Under the pieces are notes generated by a model, which saw nothing but the letters and a program-made list of their open reading frames with translations, searched no databases and had not been told where the DNA came from. From Pseudomonas koreensis (GTDB taxonomy: Bacteria > Pseudomonadota > Gammaproteobacteria > Pseudomonadales > Pseudomonadaceae): a stretch of 64,000 nucleotides of DNA. Location: the NCBI RefSeq assembly GCF_012986595.1, contig NZ_JAAQYM010000008.1, forward strand, positions 248,001 through 312,000, written 5' to 3'. How positions within the stretch are numbered: position 1 is the stretch's first letter; every line of letters starts with the position of its first letter. This document shows positions 8,021-15,909 of this stretch, one piece after another. A program made the position numbers and the translations under genes.

Positions 8021-8359
8021 GTGGACGATATTTGGAACGAGTTGACGTCAAAGTCATTGGGCACTGCAGTTATCTGCCTTGTGATCTATTTAAGTGCGAT
8101 GACGTTTTGGATGGTGAGCAAGAGCCAACGGCAGATTGAGCGGATGGCGCAAAGATTCGATGATGTCGAGCTAGAGAGGTCCAGGCTCGAAGGCGCTCAA
8201 GCAAAGCAAATTGAAAGCATCCAGACCAATCTGTCAGAGCTTCAATATGTTCTTCAGGACCTGAAAGACTTTCAAAAGGGTGAAGGGCGCTACCGATATA
8301 ATCCGAGTGATCCACGATTGCCTACACACATCCGCGACCAGACCGGACGCGATGACTGA
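8021..8359 (+). CDS. Single-pass membrane protein with coiled coil
   Basis: 112 residues from GTG at 8021, 8 nt after AAGGAG; the GTG at 8012 lies inside that site and is less likely. Residues about 14-32 form a transmembrane helix (LGTAVICLVIYLSAMTFWM), followed by a charged coiled coil (about 37-90). Divergent from the DUF2786 gene. No family recognised. Confidence 0.6.
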   Translation: MDDIWNELTSKSLGTAVICLVIYLSAMTFWMVSKSQRQIERMAQRFDDVELERSRLEGAQAKQIESIQTNLSELQYVLQDLKDFQKGEGRYRYNPSDPRLPTHIRDQTGRDD

Positions 8360-8433
8360 AGATTCCCACAGGCTGGCGTGATTCGTAGAAGTGGGTTATT
8401 TGTAAGTGTGTTCGTAGCGCTTGAGGGGTGGAC

Positions 8434-8934
8434 ATGGCGATTTGGGTTTTGGAGTCCGCATACAGGTATGCGAAGGCCTCAGCGGTATTACTTAACGCGC
8501 ACCTCTCTTACGAGAGTGAGGTCAACGCTGCCTTGGCGATGGAGCTTCTAATAAAGAGCTTGCTGGTCGAAGCGGTGGATAATCCGAGAAAAGGAACTGT
8601 GCTTGAGCAGTACAGCTCAAGGCACATCAAATTAAAAGATGGGCACGATTTGATCGGTCTCTACAATCAGGTTCCTACTGATATCGCGAAAAAGGTAGGA
8701 CTGGCATCTCAAGTCGACCTGCTGGAAAGAAAGAAAGACGTATTCAAGAGCCTTCGCTACATTTATGAAGAAAGAGCGCCGCGGGGGTCAGACAATCTTC
8801 TGCTCCAAACGGTATGCTGGTTACTACCTCAGGTCGTTGATCATTTTGTCCAGGCTGGCATTGAGGACAAGTGGCTGACGTATATGAAATCCAATCCTCA
8901 GCTGATGATGGCCCATTCAATCAGCTCCTGTTGA
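8434..8934 (+). CDS. Helical protein, HEPN-like
   Basis: 166 residues from ATG at 8434 with GAGGGG upstream. The helical N-terminal half (AYRYAKASAVLLNAHL ... AALAMELLIKSLLVEA) has the spacing of HEPN-type domains, which often act in RNA cleavage or partner binding in toxin and defence systems. I do not see a clear RxxxxH catalytic motif, so a nuclease role is not supported. It lies in a forward cluster of three unrecognised genes within a leftward region, again suggesting cargo. Confidence 0.6.
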   Translation: MAIWVLESAYRYAKASAVLLNAHLSYESEVNAALAMELLIKSLLVEAVDNPRKGTVLEQYSSRHIKLKDGHDLIGLYNQVPTDIAKKVGLASQVDLLERKKDVFKSLRYIYEERAPRGSDNLLLQTVCWLLPQVVDHFVQAGIEDKWLTYMKSNPQLMMAHSISSC

Positions 8935-9021
8935 ATTAGCCGCCATAAGTCGACGATGGCAATTTGGTTTGGGTTAGGGTATTGCGGATGGCCGGCATGG
9001 AGCCGGATCAAGGAGAAAACT

Positions 9022-9348
9022 GTGCAAAAGCTGAAAGTCGAATCGTTTACCGTATCTGCACCACCAGCGCTTCTTCGTTACGACTTCAAACTTGGAAGCG
9101 ATCCGGTTTTTCTCGAAGCTCTTGATGAGGCCCCGGGCCGGTACAAGATCACCCTTCGAGAGGGGCAGTTCCACCACTCAGGCAATGCAACTGGTGATGG
9201 TGAATACACAATCGAGCTTGAGAACGGCGCCCATCATTCAGGACGGGTTTTACACACCATTCCGCGAACTACGCCGGACGGAAAGAATTCTCCTGAAGTT
9301 CTGGAGTTCCATTTACAGATGGACGTTCTCCCCGAAAAGGATCAATAA
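9022..9348 (+). CDS. Hypothetical protein
   Basis: 108 residues if started at GTG 9022, chosen because AAGGAG stands 6 nt upstream; an ATG at 8956 gives 130 residues without such a site. Mostly beta-rich (YKITLREGQFHHSGNA, EYTIELENGAHHSGRV) with two HHSG repeats. Family not recognised. It is third in the small forward cargo cluster. Confidence 0.6.
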   Translation: MQKLKVESFTVSAPPALLRYDFKLGSDPVFLEALDEAPGRYKITLREGQFHHSGNATGDGEYTIELENGAHHSGRVLHTIPRTTPDGKNSPEVLEFHLQMDVLPEKDQ

Positions 9349-9408
9349 CTTCGTCGCCTTCCTCGCCGGGATGTTTCGCCAAGTGCTGCAATCCGGCGTC
9401 TCTCAATT

Positions 9409-9448
9409 GTCGTGACACCTTTTAAGAAACAACAAAAGGTGTCGTGAC
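9409..9448. repeat. Inverted repeat family GTCGYGACAC, copy 1
   Basis: Arms GACACCTTTT (9414-9423) and AAAAGGTGTC (9434-9443) around a 10-nt loop; GTCGTGAC also stands on the outside of both arms. The same layout recurs at 17937-17974 and 26158-26197. This copy lies over the stop codon of the 97-residue gene and could act as its terminator. Confidence 0.6.
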
Positions 9449-9715
9449 ACACTCGAGCATCTGGGCCTGAGTTTCGAAGTCAGCGGTGATCAGGTTCCGC
9501 AGCAGGTTCTGATACACCTCCTGCTGGTTGTTGAAGCCGTGGGCGGCCATGACCCGCTTGAGGTCTGGCTTGAACACGCCGGCAACCTCAACCGTAAACT
9601 TCTCGACGCCCAATGCGGCGTCCTTCGCTGCTGACTTCTCGCGCTTCTTGCGCTGCTTGATGGCTTCCGCTGTCGGCTGGGGTTCTTCCACCGTCAGTTC
9701 CTGTTCTTCGGCCAT
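9422..9715 (-). CDS. Hypothetical small phage protein
   Basis: 97 residues. A charged N-terminal region with KQRKKREKSAAKD precedes a compact segment (FKPDLKRVMAAHGFNNQQEVYQNLLRN, broken here) that reads like a ribbon-helix-helix or similar DNA-binding fold. Function not established. Its last codons lie in the inverted repeat at 9409-9448. Confidence 0.6.
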   Translation of the reverse strand: MAEEQELTVEEPQPTAEAIKQRKKREKSAAKDAALGVEKFTVEVAGVFKPDLKRVMAAHGFNNQQEVYQNLLRNLITADFETQAQMLECVTTPFVVS

Positions 9716-9796
9716 GGCCTACCTCTTCAATTCCGCTGGCCGGCAAGTCCAGCCAGGTCTGTCGGCGGCGCGTGGCAGCCCGGTTGATGGTTCGTT

Positions 9797-10318
9797 TCAT
9801 CGAAATGCGGACTTCAGCTTTGGATAGTCGATCTTGTGGTCGCGGACAATCCGGTCAAGCATGTTGTAACTGATCGCCAGAGCTTTGCAGCATTGGCTCC
9901 GGTTCATGCCGCCGGCGATGCAGTCCTTGATCTGATCGACTAATCGCGCTTCCACATTTGGCGGCACCTTGTTCGGCGCCGTTCCGATTTTTTGCCGAAC
10001 TTGGAACTTGATGGCGTGCTTGGAGGCGATCGCCTTCAGTGTGGCCAAAGCTATTCCTTCCCGCTCGCAGATCTCGTTCCGGGTCAGCGTTTTTGCCATT
10101 TCTCGGATTCGCGCAACGCGAGCGGTCGTTTCGTCCTTCACCTTTGGTCGCTGAAAGCTTGGCGGGTACTTCCGCTCGGAGGTGCTGGTGAACTTGATCG
10201 GCGCCGGTTCCGGCTCATGAATCTTTCCGCCGGCGGCCAGGTACTGGGCAATCTGAGCGGAAAGATCTTTTGCGTCCTGACGCCGCCGCTCGACGTCGTT
10301 GAGGTGGTTGCTGATCAT
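9797..10318 (-). CDS. Hypothetical phage protein with helix-turn-helix segments
   Basis: 173 residues from ATG at 10318, which follows GAGGCC; a longer frame to 10360 overlaps the upstream gene. Two segments look like recognition helices: LTRNEICEREGIALATLKAIA and GGMNRSQCCKALAISYNMLDRI (each shown in part). These suggest a DNA-binding protein. It follows the Gp157 gene closely in the leftward recombination block. Confidence 0.65.
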   Translation of the reverse strand: MISNHLNDVERRRQDAKDLSAQIAQYLAAGGKIHEPEPAPIKFTSTSERKYPPSFQRPKVKDETTARVARIREMAKTLTRNEICEREGIALATLKAIASKHAIKFQVRQKIGTAPNKVPPNVEARLVDQIKDCIAGGMNRSQCCKALAISYNMLDRIVRDHKIDYPKLKSAFR

Positions 10319-10325
10319 GCTGGCC

Positions 10326-10889
10326 TCACTTGATCCGTATCGAGCTTTCGCCGCGCTCAAGGTGAGCCCAGACCGGTTCCGGTAGCAGCTCGTGTTCCGC
10401 GTCTTCGCCGGCGTCGATGCGCTTGCGCACAGCGTCGTTGTGATCGCGTATTTCCTTGAGCCGGACGGCGATGACTTTTTTGTCGGGTGTGATCACGCTA
10501 TTCACCGAGACAAACTCATCGGGCACAGCTTGTTCGTTGTCGACAATGACTTTCTCGGGCGAGAGAGCGAGAGAGATCGTGAACAGCGGCCGTTTGATCG
10601 ACTTGATGTTTGCGGCTTCCATGTTTCGACGCAGGTAATCGCTGAGCTGGCCCACGGTGTTTTTCTTGATGCGTTTGAGTTCGTTGAGGCGGTCGACTTC
10701 CTTGTCGATTGCGTCAATGTCACCTTCGATGTTCCGGCGCAGCATGACGACGCTTTCGGCCTTTACTTCAAGCTCACCTTTTATGCCGTCCATAGTGTCT
10801 TGGATGGCTTGGCGCAGCCCTTCGTCGTCAGTGTCAGCCAGTGCCGCGAGTTCGGCCATCTGCCTATTCAGCTTGTAGAGATCAGTCAT
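10326..10889 (-). CDS. Siphovirus Gp157 family protein
   Basis: 187 residues. The pattern of an N-terminal helical coil (AIQDTMDGIKGELEVKAES), the turn NIEGDIDAIDKEVDRL, and the beta core with IKRPLFTISLALSPEKVIV and VPDEFVSVNS matches Gp157, a siphovirus protein encoded beside single-strand annealing genes. Its precise role is unsettled; one line of work on Streptococcus phage Sfi21 linked Gp157 to phage resistance. It overlaps the annealing-protein gene start-to-stop, so both are likely coupled. Confidence 0.85.
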   Translation of the reverse strand: MTDLYKLNRQMAELAALADTDDEGLRQAIQDTMDGIKGELEVKAESVVMLRRNIEGDIDAIDKEVDRLNELKRIKKNTVGQLSDYLRRNMEAANIKSIKRPLFTISLALSPEKVIVDNEQAVPDEFVSVNSVITPDKKVIAVRLKEIRDHNDAVRKRIDAGEDAEHELLPEPVWAHLERGESSIRIK

Positions 10890-11632
10890 ACTACACCCTC
10901 CATAGCGTCCTCAAGGTCCGCTTTGCGGGCGTCCTTGGCGCGGGTGAATTTAAGTTTGTGGGCTTCGCGTTCTGGGTCGCTCTGGCGCAGTGCCATCTTG
11001 CGCATCGCCGATTTGTAGAGCTGCTCCAACTCGTTGAGTGATTGCGCGGTACCGATCAAGTGGAGTGTTTCAGCCAGCCATTCGCGGTATTCAGCTGCCA
11101 GACGCTCCTTCGCTTCGATCTTGTCCTCGGCGCGCTCGATTTCGGCTTCACCCAGGCGTTCGTTGACGTAGTGAATGTCGTCGTAAAGACCCAGGCGAAC
11201 GTCGGCGGAGAAGCCGAGCTGGCTCAGGCATTTGCCGATCGCATCTGTGAGAGATTTCTTTGGTGCGTCGAAGTCAGTACTGATACCAAACCGGTTCTGT
11301 GTGATGAAAGGCGTGTGTCCATAGTGCGTGATCGTCTTGCGCTCACCGTCGCCGCCGAGGTACCACAGCGCGACTTTGAGTGTGTGAACCTGGGCGTTGG
11401 CCAAAACTGCTCCGTCCTTGCTCAGCAGCGGTCCGCCGATATCAAAGCGCTCTTCGATCACGTCATACCCCCAGCCGGTACCGCAAGGCCCGAACTGCTC
11501 AGTGGCACGCTTAGCCAGGTATTGGGCGTTCACCGCGGTACCTGTAAAACCGCCGGGGCCGGTGTATTCCTTGGTGAACTTAGGGTCGGTCTTTTCGACC
11601 TCCTCCCAGAGTGCGAGGTTTGGTGCAGGCAT
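10886..11632 (-). CDS. Putative Rad52-like single-strand annealing protein
   Basis: 248 residues. The N-terminal two thirds (VNAQYLAKRATEQFGPCG-GWGY, then a beta strand VHTLKVALWYL, then APKKSLTDAIGKCLSQLGF) follow the order seen in Rad52/22-type phage annealing proteins, including the KxxxTDxxxxxLxxLG helix. The last 80 residues form a charged helical tail. It should anneal complementary single strands in phage recombination. Pairing with Gp157 supports this. Family assignment is by eye and could be refined by profile search. Confidence 0.6.
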   Translation of the reverse strand: MPAPNLALWEEVEKTDPKFTKEYTGPGGFTGTAVNAQYLAKRATEQFGPCGTGWGYDVIEERFDIGGPLLSKDGAVLANAQVHTLKVALWYLGGDGERKTITHYGHTPFITQNRFGISTDFDAPKKSLTDAIGKCLSQLGFSADVRLGLYDDIHYVNERLGEAEIERAEDKIEAKERLAAEYREWLAETLHLIGTAQSLNELEQLYKSAMRKMALRQSDPEREAHKLKFTRAKDARKADLEDAMEGVV

Positions 11633-11676
11633 GACGATCTCCCGCCGCGCGTGTGCGCGGCTTTGAAAGATGGGGT

Positions 11677-11793
11677 TTATTGAGTGATGTGATCGGCGAG
11701 GGCGCTGAGCAGCATCAGGAAGGTGAAGACGCCGAGGGAAGAGAACGCGCCGCGCCAGATGATCAGGCGGCGCGCCAATTGGCGACCGGTCAC
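11677..11793 (-). CDS. 38-residue membrane protein
   Basis: GTG at 11793, stop TAA at 11677. An N-terminal basic stretch (RQLARRLIIWR) precedes one hydrophobic helix (FSSLGVFTFLMLLSALA). The start overlaps the stop of the upstream gene as GTGA, which favours coupled translation. Function unknown. Confidence 0.5.
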   Translation of the reverse strand: MTGRQLARRLIIWRGAFSSLGVFTFLMLLSALADHITQ

Positions 11794-11984
11794 GACCGAA
11801 CCCTCACCGCGATCCGCTTGCCCTTCATGGAAGGCGCCAAGCGCTGTGGCAGGCTGGCGACCAGGTCCTCTCGCTTGCGACCGATCACCTCGTTGAAGGG
11901 AAGGCCGAAGCCGAGCAGGGCGATCTTGTTTTCGATGTCCTCGAGTTGCTCGTCGATCAGCGATTTAACCGGTGCCGTACTCAT
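11790..11984 (-). CDS. Small hypothetical phage protein
   Basis: 64 residues, helical then basic at the C-terminus (SMKGKRIAVRVRS). It overlaps the upstream gene by ATGA at 11981-11984 and the downstream membrane gene by GTGA. No family recognised. Confidence 0.6.
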   Translation of the reverse strand: MSTAPVKSLIDEQLEDIENKIALLGFGLPFNEVIGRKREDLVASLPQRLAPSMKGKRIAVRVRS

Positions 11985-12181
11985 GCATCCTCCTTGCGCC
12001 GCTGACAGGTGTCACGCAGGCGTTTGCAGTAGTGGTTGAACTCGTCAGTGGTGATCGCTCCGTCAGTGAAGAGGCGGGTGATCAGCGCCTGTACCAGCAA
12101 GCTGATGTCTTCTTCGCCGGCGGGTGCCGACACTCCATCAAGCGCTTGATCAATCAGGATGTGAGGGCTCAAAACCCACAC
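11981..12181 (-). CDS. Small hypothetical phage protein
   Basis: 66 residues from GTG at 12181. A TTG at 12172 would overlap the upstream stop exactly as TTGA and is an equally good start (63 residues). The sequence is helical (SLLVQALITRLFTDGAITTDEF) and shows no catalytic motif. Part of the overlapped leftward block. Confidence 0.6.
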   Translation of the reverse strand: MWVLSPHILIDQALDGVSAPAGEEDISLLVQALITRLFTDGAITTDEFNHYCKRLRDTCQRRKEDA

Positions 12182-12573
12182 TCCCGCTCAACGCGATCGC
12201 TTTCGCGCTTGGCATCTCGGTACTCGTTGGCGTGCACCGCGACCAGGTCGCCGGCGAGCGACCGAACGATCTGCGGATCACCGCCGACGGCTTCGATGGC
12301 CCAGGTGTGCAGAATCCCGCCGTCTTTCCGCCTGATCAGCTCGATCAAAATCTTCTCGATGTACCGATCAGGATCCGGGTTCGCGGCCATGTGATCCGCC
12401 AGCGCCTGCGGTAAGTGGTCGGCGCTGACCAGGACCTTGCTTCGGCCTACCGGATTTGGTGCCTCGACGTGGCGCCGATAAAGCAGATCGTCGACCGATT
12501 CGGCCAGCCATTCCTGACCTGCCTCTGTTTCGAGAAAGTCGTCTTCCGGGATGGGCTTGCGTAGAGCTGACAT
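12169..12573 (-). CDS. Hypothetical phage protein
   Basis: 134 residues from ATG at 12573, preceded by GGAG at 9 nt spacing; the frame extends to 12666 but that would include the large hairpin at 12610-12672. Acidic N-terminus, helical core (RYIEKILIELIRRKDGGILHT), basic end. Not recognised. First gene of the overlapped block that continues into the annealing protein. Confidence 0.65.
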   Translation of the reverse strand: MSALRKPIPEDDFLETEAGQEWLAESVDDLLYRRHVEAPNPVGRSKVLVSADHLPQALADHMAANPDPDRYIEKILIELIRRKDGGILHTWAIEAVGGDPQIVRSLAGDLVAVHANEYRDAKRESDRVERECGF

Positions 12574-12609
12574 GGTCGTCTCCAGGGTGGCGGGGTGTTG
12601 ATCCAACAA

Positions 12610-12672
12610 AACTCGGATGCACTCATCCGCTCCGCTGGTTGCCGTTGGGCGCGGAGGGGAGTGCATCCGAGT
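12610..12672. promoter_or_regulatory. Long inverted repeat (attenuator or leader hairpin)
   Basis: ACTCGGATGCACTC (12610-12623) pairs perfectly with GAGTGCATCCGAGT (12659-12672); inside it CCGCTCCGC can pair with GCGGAGGGG. The structure lies directly upstream of the leftward gene at 12573 and has no T run on either side, so a leader or processing hairpin is as likely as a terminator. Confidence 0.5.
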
Positions 12673-12753
12673 GGTGTTGATTAGGTGGGGGAAGCTGATC
12701 TTTTTGTATCGGCTGCCGATAAGGCACTGAGATTATTTAAGGATGATTCATCT

Positions 12754-13089
12754 ATGCGTTTGATTTCGAAAAGCGCCTGTCTGGTTGCTTGCTTTGCGCT
12801 CAGTAATTTTGGACAAGCCTTAGCGGCCTATACCACCCGCGATGTTGCTATCACTGCAGTTGCGATGGAGCGCATGTGCGCCGAATGGAAGCCCGAGATG
12901 AATTACTCTTTGCAGAACCTGATGAGCCTGCCTGAGTTCGCGCCTAACGCCGATCTGAAGAAAGAAATTGCTGAGGTCGAAAATAACCCAGCCTTTCAAG
13001 ATGAAATCAGGGAGATTCAGATGCGGGGCACAGGGGATGAGTTGGCGATCAGGAACATATGCCCAAGCTATGCACCGGTAGCCAAGTAG
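12754..13089 (+). CDS. Small exported protein, probable lysogenic-conversion gene
   Basis: 111 residues from ATG at 12754 with AAGGA upstream. The first 24 residues (RLISKSACLVACFALSNFG, then QALA) are a Sec signal peptide. The mature part is helical with cysteines at about 46 and 104. It is a single forward gene among leftward phage genes, which is typical of a moron expressed from the prophage. Function unknown. Confidence 0.65.
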   Translation: MRLISKSACLVACFALSNFGQALAAYTTRDVAITAVAMERMCAEWKPEMNYSLQNLMSLPEFAPNADLKKEIAEVENNPAFQDEIREIQMRGTGDELAIRNICPSYAPVAK

Positions 13090-13157
13090 TTGCCCAGGCC
13101 CGCTACTGGCGACAGCCTGGGTTGTAGCATCAAATTGTCGACGTGCATAAAGGTGGC

Positions 13158-13340
13158 CTACCGCTTTCGGCCGATGCGCGGTGACATCGACGGCCTACTA
13201 TCCGCTGCCTGTATGTGTGATGGGCGCCGGCCTTCAGGCTTGCCGCGCCGCGCGAGGCGGATCAGTTCAACTATTTCATGATGGTCATCCTCCAATGCGC
13301 GCCGTTGGCATCTTGGCGGGCGCTCGCCGTTCTCAGTCAT
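13158..13340 (-). CDS. Doubtful small leftward ORF
   Basis: 60 residues from ATG at 13340. The N-terminal part (MTENGERPPRCQRRALEDDHHEIVELI, shortened here to its look) is protein-like, but there is no good ribosome site and no family. Listed because it is the best frame in the otherwise empty 13090-13799 stretch. Confidence 0.25.
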   Translation of the reverse strand: MTENGERPPRCQRRALEDDHHEIVELIRLARRGKPEGRRPSHIQAADSRPSMSPRIGRKR

Positions 13341-13799
13341 CAAATGGTGCAGATGGCCAGGCGCGAGACCGGCGAGAGCGGACCCTTTCGGGACGACCGC
13401 TCGGAGGAGCAACCAGCATTATCTGGCGCCTATTAACCTGCGTTTCTCTAGGGCCGCCGAAGCGTTCAACCCAGCTTTCAACGCCGCATCTGCTTGCCGG
13501 TTACGTCTCCGGCGCGGGCTTTACCGCCGTGGTGCTTGTTGCTGGCTTGATTGCGCGCAAGCTACCCCGCGTTGATGCAGGTGGGCGGTTATAGGCCGCA
13601 GTTTCGTCCGCATCGGGGTGTGATCTGGCGGCATCGGTGCCCGCTTGCCCTTGCTGTGGCTCTACGCTTCACAGGCCTCACAGCCTCCCCGTCGCTGACA
13701 GGTCGGGACGCCGACGGCAGTTGCCGCCAGATCACACCCCGATACGCTCTCATAGAGAGGATCGGGCAGTTAACGACAGGCTGTCGTGGCGCTGGTTGT
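13341..13799. other. Gene-poor stretch between moron and early genes
   Basis: I see no convincing gene. The main structure is the 132-bp inverted-repeat element at 13612-13743. Frames spanning it are side effects of the repeat. Confidence 0.45.
13612..13743. repeat. 132-bp element with 22-bp perfect terminal inverted repeats
   Basis: ATCGGGGTGTGATCTGGCGG plus two bases at 13612-13633 is the exact reverse complement of 13722-13743. The 88-bp interior has no gene. Size and ends resemble a miniature inverted-repeat element, but I see no target duplication, so a phage regulatory structure is equally possible. Confidence 0.6.
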
Positions 13800-14009
13800 T
13801 TAGTGCTTAAGCGTGCCGCGCCCGAAAGGTTTGAAGCAGCAGGCGCAAACTGCGACGCCTGTCTCTTGCTCAATTTCGATGCTGCGTGCAGCTCTACGAT
13901 AGGCATCTCCGGAAACGCCGGCGCGCTCAGCTTCCTCCGCTACCTTTAGCCACTGTGCAATTGCCGGATGTGGCACTGCCTTTTCGGCCAGGTTAAATTC
14001 GATTTGCAT
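13800..14009 (-). CDS. Small hypothetical phage protein
   Basis: 69 residues from ATG at 14009. Helical (AQWLKVAEEAERAGVSGDAYRRAA) with a terminal CACC pair and a basic tail. No family recognised. First of three short leftward genes controlled from the operator region at 14.8 kb. Confidence 0.5.
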   Translation of the reverse strand: MQIEFNLAEKAVPHPAIAQWLKVAEEAERAGVSGDAYRRAARSIEIEQETGVAVCACCFKPFGRGTLKH

Positions 14010-14069
14010 CGTCCTACCCTCGGTTGATTTCCCGTCTGGCCCTGTCGCCAAGGCCAGCCAGTGAAATCG

Positions 14070-14255
14070 TCATGCAGCAGCCTTGCAGTCAGCCGCAGTC
14101 ATGCGGTGCCCGTCTTCCAGCTCAACCACGCACACGCCGTTGGTGTAGCCACGTTCCGCGTTGATCCGGTTGGCCTCGCGGATGCATTTGCCCAGGTCTT
14201 TGTCGGTGAATACGTGCCGCTCGCCGCGAAGAGTGATTCGAAGGACCTTGTTCAT
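14070..14255 (-). CDS. Small hypothetical phage protein
   Basis: 61 residues, beta-rich start (MNKVLRITLRGERHVF) and helical end. The ATG at 14255 overlaps the stop of the upstream gene as ATGA, indicating coupling. Function unknown. Confidence 0.6.
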   Translation of the reverse strand: MNKVLRITLRGERHVFTDKDLGKCIREANRINAERGYTNGVCVVELEDGHRMTAADCKAAA

Positions 14256-14470
14256 GCCGCCTCCAAAGCTTGCTGAGCCAACAGCTCAGTCACAGCCTCG
14301 TCCGGGGTGCAGCCGTCGGCGTAGAAGTCATGTAGGTCGCTTTCTTCCTGCGAGCCCAAGGCGACTTGGTGGCCGAGCAGTTGGGATGCCTTGTTGATCC
14401 AGCGGTAGTAGGTGCGCTCTTCAGCGTCGGCGCGGCATTCATCAGCCGCCATGGTTGCCATGTTGAACAT
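14252..14470 (-). CDS. Small hypothetical phage protein, first gene of the leftward operon
   Basis: 72 residues from ATG at 14470 with GGAGGG upstream; longer frames to 14551 lack a site. Acidic and helical (ADECRADAEERTYYRWINKA). It lies first after the operator pair at 14808-14850, so it should be the promoter-proximal gene of the early leftward transcript. Confidence 0.6.
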   Translation of the reverse strand: MFNMATMAADECRADAEERTYYRWINKASQLLGHQVALGSQEESDLHDFYADGCTPDEAVTELLAQQALEAA

Positions 14471-14807
14471 CGTGAATCCCTCCGGTTGTTTTCCCAATGC
14501 ACCCGTCACCAGGTGCATCAGTGAAAAATTCCGTGTTTCTATCCGCCCCATGCTCGGCGCCGCGGTTTCCCCACCTGGCCGGCGTCACACATTTCGTGTT
14601 CGGTGTTCTTCGCCGGCTGGCTTGCATGGTTTGGCGTCCTCCCATATGGGGAGTCCGGCAGGTTCCAGAGCCTGCATGGGGATCGAAGTTTGTGTTTCGC
14701 GCTATGCCCGTTTCCGGGGATCGATCCGCGAAGATTCCTGACTGTTAAAGAGCGGCGGATCTCTTGAGGCCCTTCGCAGTAGCTGTGTGTCGCTGCGATG
14801 GAGTAAA

Positions 14808-14824
14808 TTTAGCTCAAAGCTAAA
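14808..14824. promoter_or_regulatory. Repressor operator, left cluster, site 1
   Basis: Palindrome TTTAGC-TCAAA-GCTAAA (6-5-6). The same half-sites occur at 16768-16784 beside the repressor gene. It should let the repressor silence the leftward early promoter. Confidence 0.7.
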
Positions 14825-14833
14825 CATTTGGTC

Positions 14834-14850
14834 AATAGCTTTCTGCTAAA
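14834..14850. promoter_or_regulatory. Repressor operator, left cluster, site 2
   Basis: AATAGC-TTTCT-GCTAAA, same 6-5-6 geometry with two mismatches in the left half. Centre-to-centre spacing to site 1 is 26 bp, suitable for cooperative dimer binding. Confidence 0.55.
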
Positions 14851-14922
14851 AAAGTTAGCGTGTGCATATTTCGTTTAGCGGAAAGGCCGTTGGGTGCGTG
14901 GTGATTGGAAGATTTCAGGCGC

Positions 14923-14946
14923 AAAAAAGCCCGCTCTTAGCGGGCT
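14923..14946 (-). terminator. Leftward rho-independent terminator
   Basis: Stem AGCCCGCT/AGCGGGCT with a 3-nt loop and, read leftward, six T. The only leftward gene upstream is the repressor at 15964, so this may be its original terminator, now separated from it by the SPOR lipoprotein gene. Confidence 0.75.
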
Positions 14947-15007
14947 GGGCAGGGTGCAGGCTGGTATCCTTCAGGGTCACCAATTACGGGCTTTGCGAGC
15001 GGTTTAA

Positions 15008-15760
15008 ATGGACTTTTCTGTGTGGATCAGGGTTTTCACTATTGGTACGGCGGTAGCTGCAATGGCCGGATGCGACGTTACTAAAGAAATGGCCGTAGAG
15101 AAGGGCAAGGATATGGTTGCCTCCGCCCTGAAGGACCCCGACTCCGCGAAGTTTCAAGGGGTTTTCATGGTAGAGAACCAAGCCATTGGTGATACGCACT
15201 ACGGCCTTCTTTGTGGGGAGGTCAATTCTAGGAATTCTTTCGGCGGATACACCGGATTCCGTCGATTTGTGGCGAATTTCAACTACTCAAAGCAGGGAAT
15301 TTTCGAGGTTGGCTACGTCACGCTTGAAGAGGGTGTGAATGCCAAGATCAATAGCAACGGGGTTTCGTACTTTCAAGATATTTACTGGCTAGGGAAGTGC
15401 GAGCCAAAACCTGCGCCGAAAAAGATAGAGCAGATAAGCGGAGAGCTGCCAACCACGACAACGGCAGCCGTGGAGTCAAAGAAAACTACCAAGCCAAGCG
15501 CCGCGAAGACCGCGCCAGCTGCCGTGCCAGAGGGCCCTAAATGGGCTGTCCAGGTTGCCTCGATGAATGATGCGACACAAGCCGCAAGTCTGCAGAAGAA
15601 AATAACGGGAGACGGTTTCTCCTCCTACTCGGTAACGAAGGACGGAAAAACGCGAGTCTTTGTTGGTCCTTTCGCGGATCGCGCAAAAGCAGAACGTCAA
15701 GCTGAGCTGATTCGGACACAGCAGCTTCTGAAGGGATTCGTGGTTAGAGTTGAGCAGTAG
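15008..15760 (+). CDS. SPOR-domain lipoprotein, probable lysogenic-conversion gene
   Basis: 250 residues. The N-terminus carries a lipoprotein signal with lipobox AMAGC (Cys22). A conserved globular part follows (ALKDPDSAKF near 40-49), shared with the truncated lipoprotein at the window's left edge. A Thr/Lys/Ala/Pro-rich linker (about 140-175) leads to a SPOR domain (WAVQVASMNDATQAASLQKK ... VGPFADRAKAERQ ... GFVVRVE), which binds denuded peptidoglycan at division sites. It should sit in the envelope of the lysogen. The gene is antisense to, and sits beside, the repressor gene. Confidence 0.8.
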   Translation: MDFSVWIRVFTIGTAVAAMAGCDVTKEMAVEKGKDMVASALKDPDSAKFQGVFMVENQAIGDTHYGLLCGEVNSRNSFGGYTGFRRFVANFNYSKQGIFEVGYVTLEEGVNAKINSNGVSYFQDIYWLGKCEPKPAPKKIEQISGELPTTTTAAVESKKTTKPSAAKTAPAAVPEGPKWAVQVASMNDATQAASLQKKITGDGFSSYSVTKDGKTRVFVGPFADRAKAERQAELIRTQQLLKGFVVRVEQ

Positions 15761-15909
15761 TGATTCAAGCGCGCACTCTCTCAACGGGTCCACGATACCA
15801 ATCGGTTTAAGTCTGGAGAAAGAGTTAGGGGCTATCCGGCAATTTAGCCCAATTAAGCTGAAAATCGATCAGTGGTAAATATGCTGTCGATGATAGTCAA
15901 TTCATTGAA

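Larger units (their letters stand above)
14471..15007. other. Early-left control region
   Basis: No gene seen. The stretch holds the leftward leader (14471-14800), two repressor operators (14808-14850) and a leftward terminator (14923-14946). Confidence 0.5.

Noticed and set aside
13551..13949. 132-residue forward and 105-residue reverse frames
   Set aside because: Both are produced by the 22-bp inverted repeats and lack start signals or family motifs.
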